DNA of 64,000 bases from Tolypothrix campylonemoides VB511288 (GTDB taxonomy: Bacteria > Cyanobacteriota > Cyanobacteriia > Cyanobacteriales > Nostocaceae): contig JXCB02000039.1 of the NCBI GenBank assembly GCA_000828075.3, positions 328,890 through 392,889 on the forward strand, written 5' to 3'. The notes beneath the pieces were generated by a model. The model was given only the letters and a program-made list of their open reading frames with translations, did not search any database and was not told the DNA's origin. Numbering within the stretch: the stretch's first letter is position 1; each line of letters starts with the position of its first letter. This document shows, piece by piece, positions 1 to 7,442 of this stretch. Position numbers and translations under genes: made by a program.

Positions 1-1200
1 ATTAACAACAAGATTTCCAACCTGCGCAACGAGTGGAATCAGACATTCATCAATCTGGCTACACAGCACGTGGATGAACTGAGCAACATCATCGGCGGTA
101 CAGAGACATTCAACAGACTGATTATTCACAAGCTTGTCAATAACAATGAGGAATTCAACCAGTACATCGACCAGCGCTTACAGCACAGTGTCACCAACAA
201 CACTGAAGTGAACAACCAGATTGTCAACTTAGTTGCCAACAGTACTGAAATTAACAACAAGATTTCGAGCTTACGCAACGAGTGGAATCGGACATTCATC
301 AATCTGGCTACAGAGCACGTGGATGAACTGGGCAACATCATCGGCGGTACAGAGACATTCAACAGACTCATTATTCAGAAGCTTGTCAACAATAATATTG
401 AGCTTGACCAGTACGTCAGCCAGCAAATTGACAACACTTTTGAGCAAAAAGTACAAAATCACATCTCTGCGATTACTCACAACATTGTGAATAACAATGA
501 GGAGTTAAACCAGTACATCGACCAGCGCTTACAGCACAGTGTCACTAACAACACTGAAGTGAACAACAACATTGTCAACTTCGTTGCCAACAGCACTGAA
601 ATTAACAACAAGATTTCCAACCTGCGCAACGAGTGGAATCGGACATTCATCAATCTGGCTACACAGCACGTGGATGAACTGAGCAACATCATCGGCGGTA
701 CAGACACATTCAACAGACTGGTTCTTCAGAAGCTTGTCAATAACAATGAGGTATTCAACCAGTACATCGACCAGCGCTTACAGCACAGCGTCACCAGCAA
801 CACTGAAGTGAACAACAACATTGTCAACTTAGTTGCCAACAGTACTGAAATTGACAACAAGATTTCTAACCTCCGCAACGAGTGGAATCGAACATTCATC
901 AATCTGGCTACACAGCACCTGGATGAACTGAGCAACATCATCGGCGGTACAGAGACATTCAACAGAGTCATTACTCAGAAGCTTGTCAATAACAATATTG
1001 AACTGAACCAGTACGTCAGCCAGCAAATTGACAACACTTTTGAGCAAAAGGTACAAAATCACATCAAAGCGATTACCCAGAACATTGTGAATAACAATGA
1101 GGGCTTAGATCTCTACATCGACCGACGTTTACAACAAAATGTAACCAACAACGTTGAAATTAACAACGAAATTGTCAACTTGGTTATCAACAGTACGGAA
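1..1200 (+). repeat. 600-bp tandem super-repeat inside a gene
   Basis: The anchor ATTAACAACAAGATT (or one-base variants) occurs at 1, 250, 601, 850 and 1201, giving spacings of 249, 351, 249 and 351 bp. The structure is therefore two near-identical copies of a 600-bp unit, each made of a 249-bp and a 351-bp subunit. All lengths are multiples of three, so the frame is kept. High nucleotide identity between 1-600 and 601-1200 indicates a recent duplication or ongoing homogenisation. Further copies may lie upstream of the window. Confidence 0.9.
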
Positions 1201-1659
1201 ATTAACAACAAGATTAATAACGTCTACAGAGATATTGACATCAAGATTGACAGCGTCCGCAACGAGTGGAATCAGACATTCCTAAATCTGGTGAGACAGT
1301 ACGTTGATGAAGTAATCAACATAATAGGTGACAGAGACACATTCAACACTCAGGTAGCGAATATCATCAACATCAAAGTGGATGAGCTTCTCAACCAAAT
1401 CATCAGAACCAAGAACGAACTGACTGTACTCATTAACAATGCAGACAGACAACTCTATGAGTGGACTCTAGGAGAACTCATGGCAATCAAAGGCTGCTTA
1501 ACCGACCGTGAGGTTCTTGTCGAGACGCTAGTCACCTTTAGCGCTCAACTCAGAACCAAACTGGATGGAACCCCCTGCGTGGACATCAACACATTCAAGC
1601 CGTTCAAACCTATCTCGCTAGATCAGCAGCAATCCCAGCAATTACCAGGAAGCAAATAA
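1..1659 (+). CDS. Repeat-rich coiled-coil-like protein, 5' end outside the window
   Basis: I do not recognise this family. The frame is open from base 1, so the GTG at 70 is internal and the gene begins upstream. At least 552 codons are visible. The product is a chain of Asn/Ile/Val-rich heptad-like segments alternating in units of 83 and 117 residues; the motifs NEWNRTFINLA, VDEL.NIIGG, KLVNNN, YIDQRL and ANSTEI recur. The last ~150 residues are not repeated and contain a conserved KGCLTDRE and a TPCVDIN motif, both also in the C-terminal domain of the protein at 2186. No signal peptide or membrane segment lies in the visible part. The composition suggests an elongated alpha-helical structural or adhesion-like protein, but that is inference. 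A hairpin follows at 1708-1740. Confidence 0.85.
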   Translation: MNNKISNLRNEWNQTFINLATQHVDELSNIIGGTETFNRLIIHKLVNNNEEFNQYIDQRLQHSVTNNTEVNNQIVNLVANSTEINNKISSLRNEWNRTFINLATEHVDELGNIIGGTETFNRLIIQKLVNNNIELDQYVSQQIDNTFEQKVQNHISAITHNIVNNNEELNQYIDQRLQHSVTNNTEVNNNIVNFVANSTEINNKISNLRNEWNRTFINLATQHVDELSNIIGGTDTFNRLVLQKLVNNNEVFNQYIDQRLQHSVTSNTEVNNNIVNLVANSTEIDNKISNLRNEWNRTFINLATQHLDELSNIIGGTETFNRVITQKLVNNNIELNQYVSQQIDNTFEQKVQNHIKAITQNIVNNNEGLDLYIDRRLQQNVTNNVEINNEIVNLVINSTEINNKINNVYRDIDIKIDSVRNEWNQTFLNLVRQYVDEVINIIGDRDTFNTQVANIINIKVDELLNQIIRTKNELTVLINNADRQLYEWTLGELMAIKGCLTDREVLVETLVTFSAQLRTKLDGTPCVDINTFKPFKPISLDQQQSQQLPGSK

Positions 1660-1707
1660 CTAGGCTTTAGCCCTTAAAGCTAAGTTAGCTCAAATTTGAT
1701 GATGTAG

Positions 1708-1740
1708 AGGTTGCGTTACTGCGTTGCTTTAACGCAACCT
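1708..1740 (+). terminator. Possible terminator hairpin after repeat-protein gene
   Basis: AGGTTGCGTT (1708-1717) pairs perfectly with AACGCAACCT (1731-1740) around a 13-nt loop, 49 bases after the stop codon. No long T-run follows, so it may instead be a dispersed repeat. Confidence 0.4.
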
Positions 1741-1752
1741 ATTTCAACAAAA

Positions 1753-1846
1753 TAGGACTTACGCACAGAGAACGGAAAAACTAACCGCAGAGAGCGCAGA
1801 GGGCACAGAGGAATGAGAGTTTTAGAGAAATTTTGCGTAAGTCCTA
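1753..1846. mobile_element. 94-bp MITE with perfect 13-bp TIRs and CAAAA target duplication
   Basis: TAGGACTTACGCA at 1753-1765 is perfectly inverted at 1834-1846. Both sides carry CAAAA (1748-1752 and 1847-1851), a clean 5-bp target-site duplication. The interior has the GCAGAG-type motif common in cyanobacterial dispersed repeats and no coding capacity. It is a non-autonomous element that would need a transposase from elsewhere. Confidence 0.85.
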
Positions 1847-1927
1847 CAAAAGAAAAGTAAAAAATGACATAAAAAATAATGTACGAATCGCTCTCTCATT
1901 TTTTTTGCTGACTATCTCGCTTCCCCA

Positions 1928-2002
1928 GCATAGTTTAACAAGATCGTTGCTCACTACTTTCATAAAAAACGAGGAGTTAAATACTAGGAACCAACTGTCT
2001 GA
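1928..2002 (+). pseudogene. Decayed 3' end of a catalase-related (hydroperoxide lyase-like) gene
   Basis: Bases 1943-2002 align codon by codon with the last 20 codons of the intact catalase-related gene at 7443-8624. The remnant reads IVAHYFHKKRGVKY-stop-EPTV-stop against IVANNRHEKRGVKYQEPTA-stop. A CAG-to-TAG change makes the internal stop. Just upstream, AGCATAGTTTA still resembles the SIVY codons but is one base out of frame. No more of the gene is detectable. This indicates that a second copy of the 3' end of the oxylipin cluster once lay here. Confidence 0.75.
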
Positions 2003-2021
2003 ATTTTTACACAAATAGTTC

Positions 2022-2099
2022 TACCAATTTCAAAAATGTTTGCGACAGATAGAACGTGATATAGGCAATCTTGTGTCGCATTCTTTTTTCAAAATGGTA
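2022..2099. mobile_element. MITE-like element with imperfect ~26-bp TIRs
   Basis: TACCAATTTC...TTTGCGACA (2022-2047) is imperfectly inverted at 2074-2099 (TGTCGCATTCTTTTTTC...GGTA). The right-end motif TGTCGCATTCTTTTTTCAAA recurs at about 9238-9257, also downstream of the intact catalase-related gene. No coding capacity. Confidence 0.6.
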
Positions 2100-2185
2100 T
2101 TAACTATAAAATGCTTCCTAAAGATATTTCAATCTGCACCTCTAGTCAATAAAAAATTACTTTGCGAGGGTCGGAAATACTACTT

Positions 2186-3622
2186 ATGGCAAAAAAAAGA
2201 TATTCATATGTTGGGGTATCACTTTTATTGGCTCTGTTGCTCCCAACCCCCGTTTTTTCTGATGCACCACCTCATTTAATTAAACAACCGTTTAAGAATT
2301 TGGAGAGTGAAGAAAACTCTACAGAAGGGATAGGAGGGCAGCCTCAGGAATCCTCTAATAAAAAACCTAATCAAGTACAAGGGATCAATGATCCCTCATC
2401 TAAGAAAAATAGTGTTTCAGGTGGAGGTACTTCAGGAGGCTCAAAACCAGCAGGAACAAACAACCCATCATCTGGAGTGTTGATTAATGGATCTAGGCAA
2501 AATCCTACAAATAAACCCTCTGGAGGATCTTCTGGAACAGGGCAGAGTAGTCAGGTCTCGCCCATCGTTGGCGGAAACAATACATCGCCTTCGGGAATAA
2601 AAAATGAAACTACACAAAATTCTACAAATAAACCTTCTGGAGAGCCTTCTAGAACAGGACAGACGAGTCAGCCCTTACCGATAACTGGCGAAAACAATAC
2701 ATCGCCTTCGGGAAGAAAAACTGACTCAGAGGATCGGACACCCTCGCCTGTAGAAAATACCTTGAACTCCCTTTATAGAAATCCATTTGGATTGCTCCCG
2801 TGGTTGCTCTTGCTGGGACTGCTGGGTTTACCTATATGGTGGTTCCGGAGACGTCGTCGTCAGCAGCAGGTCAACAAGTTCGTTGACCAAATCTTTGAGC
2901 AAAAGATAAATAACAACATCGGATTTATTATCAACAAGATTGCGGATAAGCAGGAATTCAAGGATTACATCGACCAGTATATAGTTCAGCGAATCGACCA
3001 AACTTTTGAGCAGAAGATAAGAAATAACATCCCATTAATGACTCACAACATTGTGAATGATAATGAGGAATTAAAGCACTACATTGACCAGCGCTTACTG
3101 TACGGTGTTATCAACAACAGTATAATTAACCATGAGATTGTAAACTTCGTTGCTAACAGTACTGCAATTAACAATAAGATTAATAAAGTATACAGAGATA
3201 TTGACATTAAGATTTCCAGCATCCGCACCGAGTGGAATCAGACATTTTTAATTCTGGTTACGCAGTACGTTGATGAACTGATCCATATAATAGGTGGCAA
3301 AGAGGCATTTAACATCCTGATTGCAAATTTGATCAGTGCCAAGCTAGATGAGCTTCTCAACCAAATCATGAGAACCAAGAACGAACTGATTGTAATAATG
3401 AACAATGCAGACAGACATCTCTATGAGTGGACTCTGGGAGAACTCATAGCAATCAAAGGCTGCTTAACCGACCGTGAGGCTCTTGCTGAGCAGCTAGCTT
3501 CTTTCAGTGCTGAACTGAAAACCAAGCTTGATTGTACACCCTGCGTAGATATCAACAACTTCGAGCGGTTCAGACCTATCTTGATAGATCACAAACAGCA
3601 AGAGCAGATTGCTGGTTCATAA
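2186..3622 (+). CDS. Secreted/one-TM protein with Ser/Gly/Asn linker and the repeat-protein C-terminal domain
   Basis: Unrecognised family, 478 aa from ATG 2186 (MAKKRYSYVGVSLLLALLLP...). Frame-compatible TTG starts lie upstream but the ATG places a typical signal peptide at the N-terminus (cleavage near VFS-DAPP, residue ~25). Residues ~30-200 are a low-complexity Ser/Asn/Gly/Pro/Thr linker with repeats such as NPTNKPSG and NNTSPSG. A hydrophobic segment (LLPWLLLLGLLGLPIWW) followed by RRRRR predicts one membrane span with the C-terminal ~270 residues cytoplasmic. That domain is clearly homologous to the C-terminus of the preceding protein, including YIDQRL, ANST.INNKI, NEWNQ-like, LYEWTLGEL, KGCLTDRE and TPCVDIN. 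Gene order suggests the two proteins act together, possibly by helix-helix association; that is inference. Confidence 0.85.
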   Translation: MAKKRYSYVGVSLLLALLLPTPVFSDAPPHLIKQPFKNLESEENSTEGIGGQPQESSNKKPNQVQGINDPSSKKNSVSGGGTSGGSKPAGTNNPSSGVLINGSRQNPTNKPSGGSSGTGQSSQVSPIVGGNNTSPSGIKNETTQNSTNKPSGEPSRTGQTSQPLPITGENNTSPSGRKTDSEDRTPSPVENTLNSLYRNPFGLLPWLLLLGLLGLPIWWFRRRRRQQQVNKFVDQIFEQKINNNIGFIINKIADKQEFKDYIDQYIVQRIDQTFEQKIRNNIPLMTHNIVNDNEELKHYIDQRLLYGVINNSIINHEIVNFVANSTAINNKINKVYRDIDIKISSIRTEWNQTFLILVTQYVDELIHIIGGKEAFNILIANLISAKLDELLNQIMRTKNELIVIMNNADRHLYEWTLGELIAIKGCLTDREALAEQLASFSAELKTKLDCTPCVDINNFERFRPILIDHKQQEQIAGS

Positions 3623-4095
3623 CTACAAAGGAACGACGAGCAAGGCAATGTAATTGAGTTGAAGTAATAAGTGTAAGCGATCGCCAAAATTGCTCTTTAC
3701 AAACGCAAGAATTGGGCGATCGCCTCTGGCACTGGGCTGTGCCCAATCGCTCTACATATTTTCTTCAATCCGCACGGGGTTGTACACCGTAAAGATGAAC
3801 TAAAAGCTGCTAGTGCGATGGCACGGAGTGTCGGCTGGAGGCGATCGCCTATTGCCATAGATTAAAGGGAAAACTTCACTGTAGTATTTCATCCTTATTT
3901 GGGAAGGATGAAATACTAGAAATTATGAGAACTAAAATGAGCGATCGCCCTCTCATTTTCCCTTAAAATTGGTTTTAATATTTAATTAATTTCAACTGTC
4001 TTAACTGTCCTTGCATTCTTATTAAAAAAATGAGAATATATCGATAATTGAATTTAAAGCAATTTTCACCCGTAGCATTTCTCAAACTAGACAGA
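3623..4095. other. Non-coding stretch with nested hairpins
   Basis: No gene seen. TAGTATTTCATCCTT (3882-3896) pairs perfectly with 3904-3918 (15-bp stem, 7-nt loop). AAAATGAG (3934-3941) pairs with CTCATTTT (3952-3959) around a HIP1 site. TTAAAGGGAAAA (3862-3873) is nearly inverted at 3956-3966, enclosing both stems. Several HIP1 octamers are present. It could be a structured RNA or a folded dispersed repeat. Confidence 0.6.
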
Positions 4096-4297
4096 AGTAG
4101 GTGGGCGTAAATAAACAGAACTATTTTACAATGGGTAAAGGGGCTTTATTCCAAGGAGAAAACCTTTATAAGGGAAAAGAGGAATGGGGAACTTTTACCC
4201 TTTTCCCTTTAACCTTGACCCAATTCTTACACCTTTTAATATGCACCTCTTTGCCCTTACAAAACGTTACATACTTCGGTTGAATTGTGCCAACCTA
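4096..4297. mobile_element. MITE-like element, same family as the one at 44559
   Basis: The left end (AGTAGGTGGGCGTAAATAAA) and right end (TTACATACTTCGGTTGAATT followed by GTGCC) match, in the same orientation, the ends of the 141-bp element at 44559-44699, and are imperfect inverted repeats of each other. A short open frame inside (4101-4283) is not a gene. Confidence 0.6.
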
Positions 4298-4393
4298 ATG
4301 TTGATATATGAAATGCGTTTGCCCTGGCTCTATGCCGAACTCACATTTTGAGAAAAAGCTGATTTAATGACTCAAAGGCTTTGAAATAGAACT

Positions 4394-5413
4394 ATGAAAA
4401 AACCCGGAAAACGTCTTGTAGTTTGCTGTGATGGAACCTGGCAACAGTTAACGAGTCCTTATCCAAGCAATGTGGTTAAGCTGGCTCAATCTGTGAAACC
4501 AATTGCTAGTGATGGGGTTCCACAGATTGTGTTCTATGACGAGGGCATTGGAACCGAGAGCCAAAAAGTTTTAGGCGGAGCTACCGGACTTGGAATCGAT
4601 AGAAATATAGAAGATGGCTACCGATTTCTTAGCCTCAACTATGTTCCTGGTGACGAAATTTATCTGTTCGGCTTTAGTCGCGGTGCTTACACAGTTAGGA
4701 GCCTAGCGGGGATGATCTATTGTTCCGGACTCCTAAAGCGACCTTATGTCACCAAAGCACATGAAGCTTACGAGCTTTATCGTCAGCGAGGTATTAAACC
4801 CAAGGATAAGACAGCAGTAGAATACCGTCAAACTCACGGCGAGCGTGTCCCGATCACCTTGATCGGTTGTTTTGACACCGTCGGTGCCCTTGGTATTCCT
4901 GGGGTACCCGCCTTTAGAAAGTTGAACGAGCAGCTCAATAAGCGCTACAGATTCCATGACACGACTTTAAACAAATGTGTTCAGAATGCATTGCACGCTA
5001 TAGCGATCGACGAAATCCGCGAAATCTTTGACGTCACTCCCATGAAAAAGCATCCTGAAGCTGAAAATCAGCGGGTGATTCAAAAATGGTTTCCAGGTGG
5101 GCACGGCTGCGTTGGCGGTGGAACCGAAGAACACAGCGGGTTGTCAGATGCTGCTTTACAGTGGATGATTGATTCCATTGGTAACCTAAAATTGGGGCTT
5201 GACTTAGATCCAAGTGTGATTCCGACAGGCATCAACCCCAATTATGAATGTGACTTTAAGAACGATGTTGGATTCTTTAAATTGGCAGGAATCAAGTTTC
5301 GTGAGGTCAGCGATGCTATTGAGGATCTGCATGAAAGCGCGATTCACCGTTTGAAAAGTCGCAAGGATTATCGACCCAAGAATCTCGAAAAAATTCTTGA
5401 CAAACTGAATTAA
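4394..5413 (+). CDS. DUF2235 family alpha/beta hydrolase (phospholipase-like)
   Basis: 339 aa, the usual size of a single-domain DUF2235 protein. The N-terminal KRLVVCCDGTW, the YDEGIGTE segment and the nucleophile elbow GFSRGAY (Ser95) are family hallmarks; CFDTVGALG and a later HSGLSDAAL region follow. DUF2235 proteins share the alpha/beta-hydrolase fold, and some are type VI phospholipase effectors. This one lacks any visible secretion or effector-fusion domain. It lies 98 bp upstream of the cyclooxygenase-like gene on the same strand, which suggests that it releases fatty acids from membrane lipid for the dioxygenase. That role is inference; family assignment is confident. No strong ribosome-binding site precedes the ATG. 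Confidence 0.88.
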   Translation: MKKPGKRLVVCCDGTWQQLTSPYPSNVVKLAQSVKPIASDGVPQIVFYDEGIGTESQKVLGGATGLGIDRNIEDGYRFLSLNYVPGDEIYLFGFSRGAYTVRSLAGMIYCSGLLKRPYVTKAHEAYELYRQRGIKPKDKTAVEYRQTHGERVPITLIGCFDTVGALGIPGVPAFRKLNEQLNKRYRFHDTTLNKCVQNALHAIAIDEIREIFDVTPMKKHPEAENQRVIQKWFPGGHGCVGGGTEEHSGLSDAALQWMIDSIGNLKLGLDLDPSVIPTGINPNYECDFKNDVGFFKLAGIKFREVSDAIEDLHESAIHRLKSRKDYRPKNLEKILDKLN

Positions 5414-5511
5414 TGCTCTATCTTGACATTGACTCGCTTTAGCAATAGCGGGGGGTTCTAGGTTGAACCACACTTAATACATAATTTGAAAAAAGACAGG
5501 TAAAAACAATT

Positions 5512-7146
5512 ATGGCTGGGAAAAGAGACACATCTAAAGATGGGTTTGATAACAAAGTTCAGACATTCCTTTTAACAAATTTTAAAGGTATTTGGGAAAT
5601 TGTCCAAAGTAATGAATTTCTGAAACGCAAAGTTAATAAAACTCTGATTAATAGTCTCATCTACAAAATTCCTACTCGTCCTAATCCCTACAGTATGATG
5701 ACTCTGGATGAGTATATTCCTGATACTAAAATTCCTAAGAAAACTGATACTTACACTTCCTGGGAATTACTTAATGATCGCACTTATATTGGACGACATT
5801 TACCGCCTGATCCAAAGTTCAACTCTGAAGGCAATCTACCAAAAGTTGAAGACTTGGCGGTTTTATTTCGTAAAAGAGATGGTAAAACGATTTATTCTCC
5901 TAAATCAACTATGCTGTTTCCCTATTGGGTGCAGTGGTTTACCGATAGCTTTCTCCGCATCGATCACACCAAGGAAAAGAAATTAAAAAATACTTCCAAC
6001 CATGAAATTGATTTGTGTAATGTTTATGGTTTAAACAGAAAACGAACACATCTTTTAAGAACCTTTAAAGGAGGTAAATTCAAAACTCAGAAACTCAAGC
6101 GTCAAGATGGTATAGAAGAAGAATATCCCTTGTTTTATTATGCCGACCCAGCCCAGGGTATAGTTGACCCTCAATTTGACGGTCTTTATGAACCCATCAA
6201 TGATGAAAAAAGACTGCCCGCAGATAAAAAACAATATCTGTTTGCGATGGGAGTAGAACGAGCAAATGTGCAAATTGGCTATGTCATGCTCAATACTCTA
6301 TGTATCCGTGAACATAATCGTCTTTGTGATGAATTAGCAAGCAATTATCCAGATTGGGATGATGAACGGCTCTTCCAAACATCAAGAAATATTCTCATGG
6401 CGATTATTTTAAACATCATCATGGAAGAGTACATTAACCACATAACTCCCTATCACTTTAAGTTGTTTGCCGATCCTGCGGCTTTTGTGAAGGAAAGTTG
6501 GTATCGTCCCAATTGGATGACAATTGAGTTTGATTTTGTTTATCGTTGGCATAGTGCAATTCCCGAAACCTTTATCTATGACGGTCAACCAACCGATATT
6601 GCTGCATCTTTGTGGAACAATAAGATGTTTATTGATAAAGGTTTGGGAGCATTGATGGAGGAAACTTGTTCCCAACCAGGTACAAGAATTGGTTTATTCA
6701 ACACCCCTGATATATTGGTTGAGTTAACTGAGTTACCGTCTATCAGATTGGGACGACAGTTGCAATTGGCAAGCTATAACGATTATCGAGAAATGTGTGG
6801 TTTCCCCAGAGTGACCAAGTTTGAGCAAATTACTGGCGATGAATTTGCTCAAGAAAAACTCAAAGAATTATATGGTCATGTTGATAATATTGAGTTTTAT
6901 GTGGGACTCTACGCTGAGGAGGTGCGGAAAAATTCAACTATCCCTCCCCTAGTAGCACGTTTAATTGGAATTGATGCCTTTTCTGAAGCGCTGAATAATC
7001 CTTTACTATCACCTACTATCTTCAATAAAGACACTTTTTCTCCTGTGGGTTGGGAAATAATTCAAAATACCAAAACTGTCTCAGATTTAATTAATCGCAA
7101 CGTTCCACCATCAGATAAAAAGTACAAAGTCACTTTTGACCTTTAA
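5512..7146 (+). CDS. Cyclooxygenase-like heme dioxygenase (fatty acid 10S-dioxygenase type)
   Basis: 544 aa, related along its length to the catalytic domain of animal prostaglandin H synthases but without EGF and membrane-binding domains. Visible correspondences: SWELLNDRTYIGRHLP, HEIDLCNVYG, IREHNRLCDEL, DERLFQTSRNIL, and YRWHSAIPETF, where Tyr344 and His347 match the COX catalytic Tyr385 and proximal heme His388. Later come YGHVDNIEFYVGLYAEE and an FS near residue 490 that may match Ser530. The distal peroxidase His207 of COX (motif QHFTH) aligns with Asp145 here (QWFTD), while the preceding Gln is kept as Gln141. The known homologue pair in Nostoc punctiforme makes a linoleate 10S-hydroperoxide that a catalase-related partner cleaves; such a partner is the next gene. 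Loss of the distal His would favour releasing the hydroperoxide unreduced. Confidence 0.9.
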   Translation: MAGKRDTSKDGFDNKVQTFLLTNFKGIWEIVQSNEFLKRKVNKTLINSLIYKIPTRPNPYSMMTLDEYIPDTKIPKKTDTYTSWELLNDRTYIGRHLPPDPKFNSEGNLPKVEDLAVLFRKRDGKTIYSPKSTMLFPYWVQWFTDSFLRIDHTKEKKLKNTSNHEIDLCNVYGLNRKRTHLLRTFKGGKFKTQKLKRQDGIEEEYPLFYYADPAQGIVDPQFDGLYEPINDEKRLPADKKQYLFAMGVERANVQIGYVMLNTLCIREHNRLCDELASNYPDWDDERLFQTSRNILMAIILNIIMEEYINHITPYHFKLFADPAAFVKESWYRPNWMTIEFDFVYRWHSAIPETFIYDGQPTDIAASLWNNKMFIDKGLGALMEETCSQPGTRIGLFNTPDILVELTELPSIRLGRQLQLASYNDYREMCGFPRVTKFEQITGDEFAQEKLKELYGHVDNIEFYVGLYAEEVRKNSTIPPLVARLIGIDAFSEALNNPLLSPTIFNKDTFSPVGWEIIQNTKTVSDLINRNVPPSDKKYKVTFDL

Positions 7147-7251
7147 GAAATTGCATTGTTTTTGGTGCGATTGTCAAAGGCGATCGCTCTGAACAATACT
7201 CCTCTTACTCTATAACCAAAGAGGATATTTTTACATTCTTTCTTGACCTGA

Positions 7252-7389
7252 CTTTTCACGTCATGTGGAAAAATCCAGGATAAACCTAACCCCCTAGCCC
7301 CCTTCCCTACTAGGGAAGGGGCTAAGGTAAGAGCCTCTCTCCTATGAGGAGAGAGGTTTGGAGAGAGGTTTTCCACATCCCGTGAAAAG
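7252..7389. mobile_element. 138-bp MITE-like element with 21-bp TIRs
   Basis: CTTTTCACGTCATGTGGAAA+A at 7252-7272 is inverted at 7369-7389 with two mismatches. Inside are two tidy hairpins, CCCCTTCCCT/AGGGAAGGGG and CCTCTCTCCT/AGGAGAGAGG. It separates the dioxygenase gene from the catalase-related gene, so it may affect read-through between them. No target duplication is clear. Confidence 0.7.
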
Positions 7390-7442
7390 TAAGCTTTCTT
7401 CACGAATTCACCTGATTATTAATCCTCCTTTCTTAAAAAAAA

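Noticed and set aside
126-1062. Several minus-strand open frames (126-371, 477-713, 726-971, 829-1062)
   Set aside because: They are antisense shadows of the repeat gene, near-identical to each other because the DNA is repeated.
1-1200. Regularly spaced repeats that could suggest a CRISPR array
   Set aside because: Units are 249/351 bp, the intervening sequence is also repeated, and everything is one open reading frame.
4101-4283. 60-codon open frame
   Set aside because: Lies wholly inside a MITE-like element and has no protein-like conservation signs.
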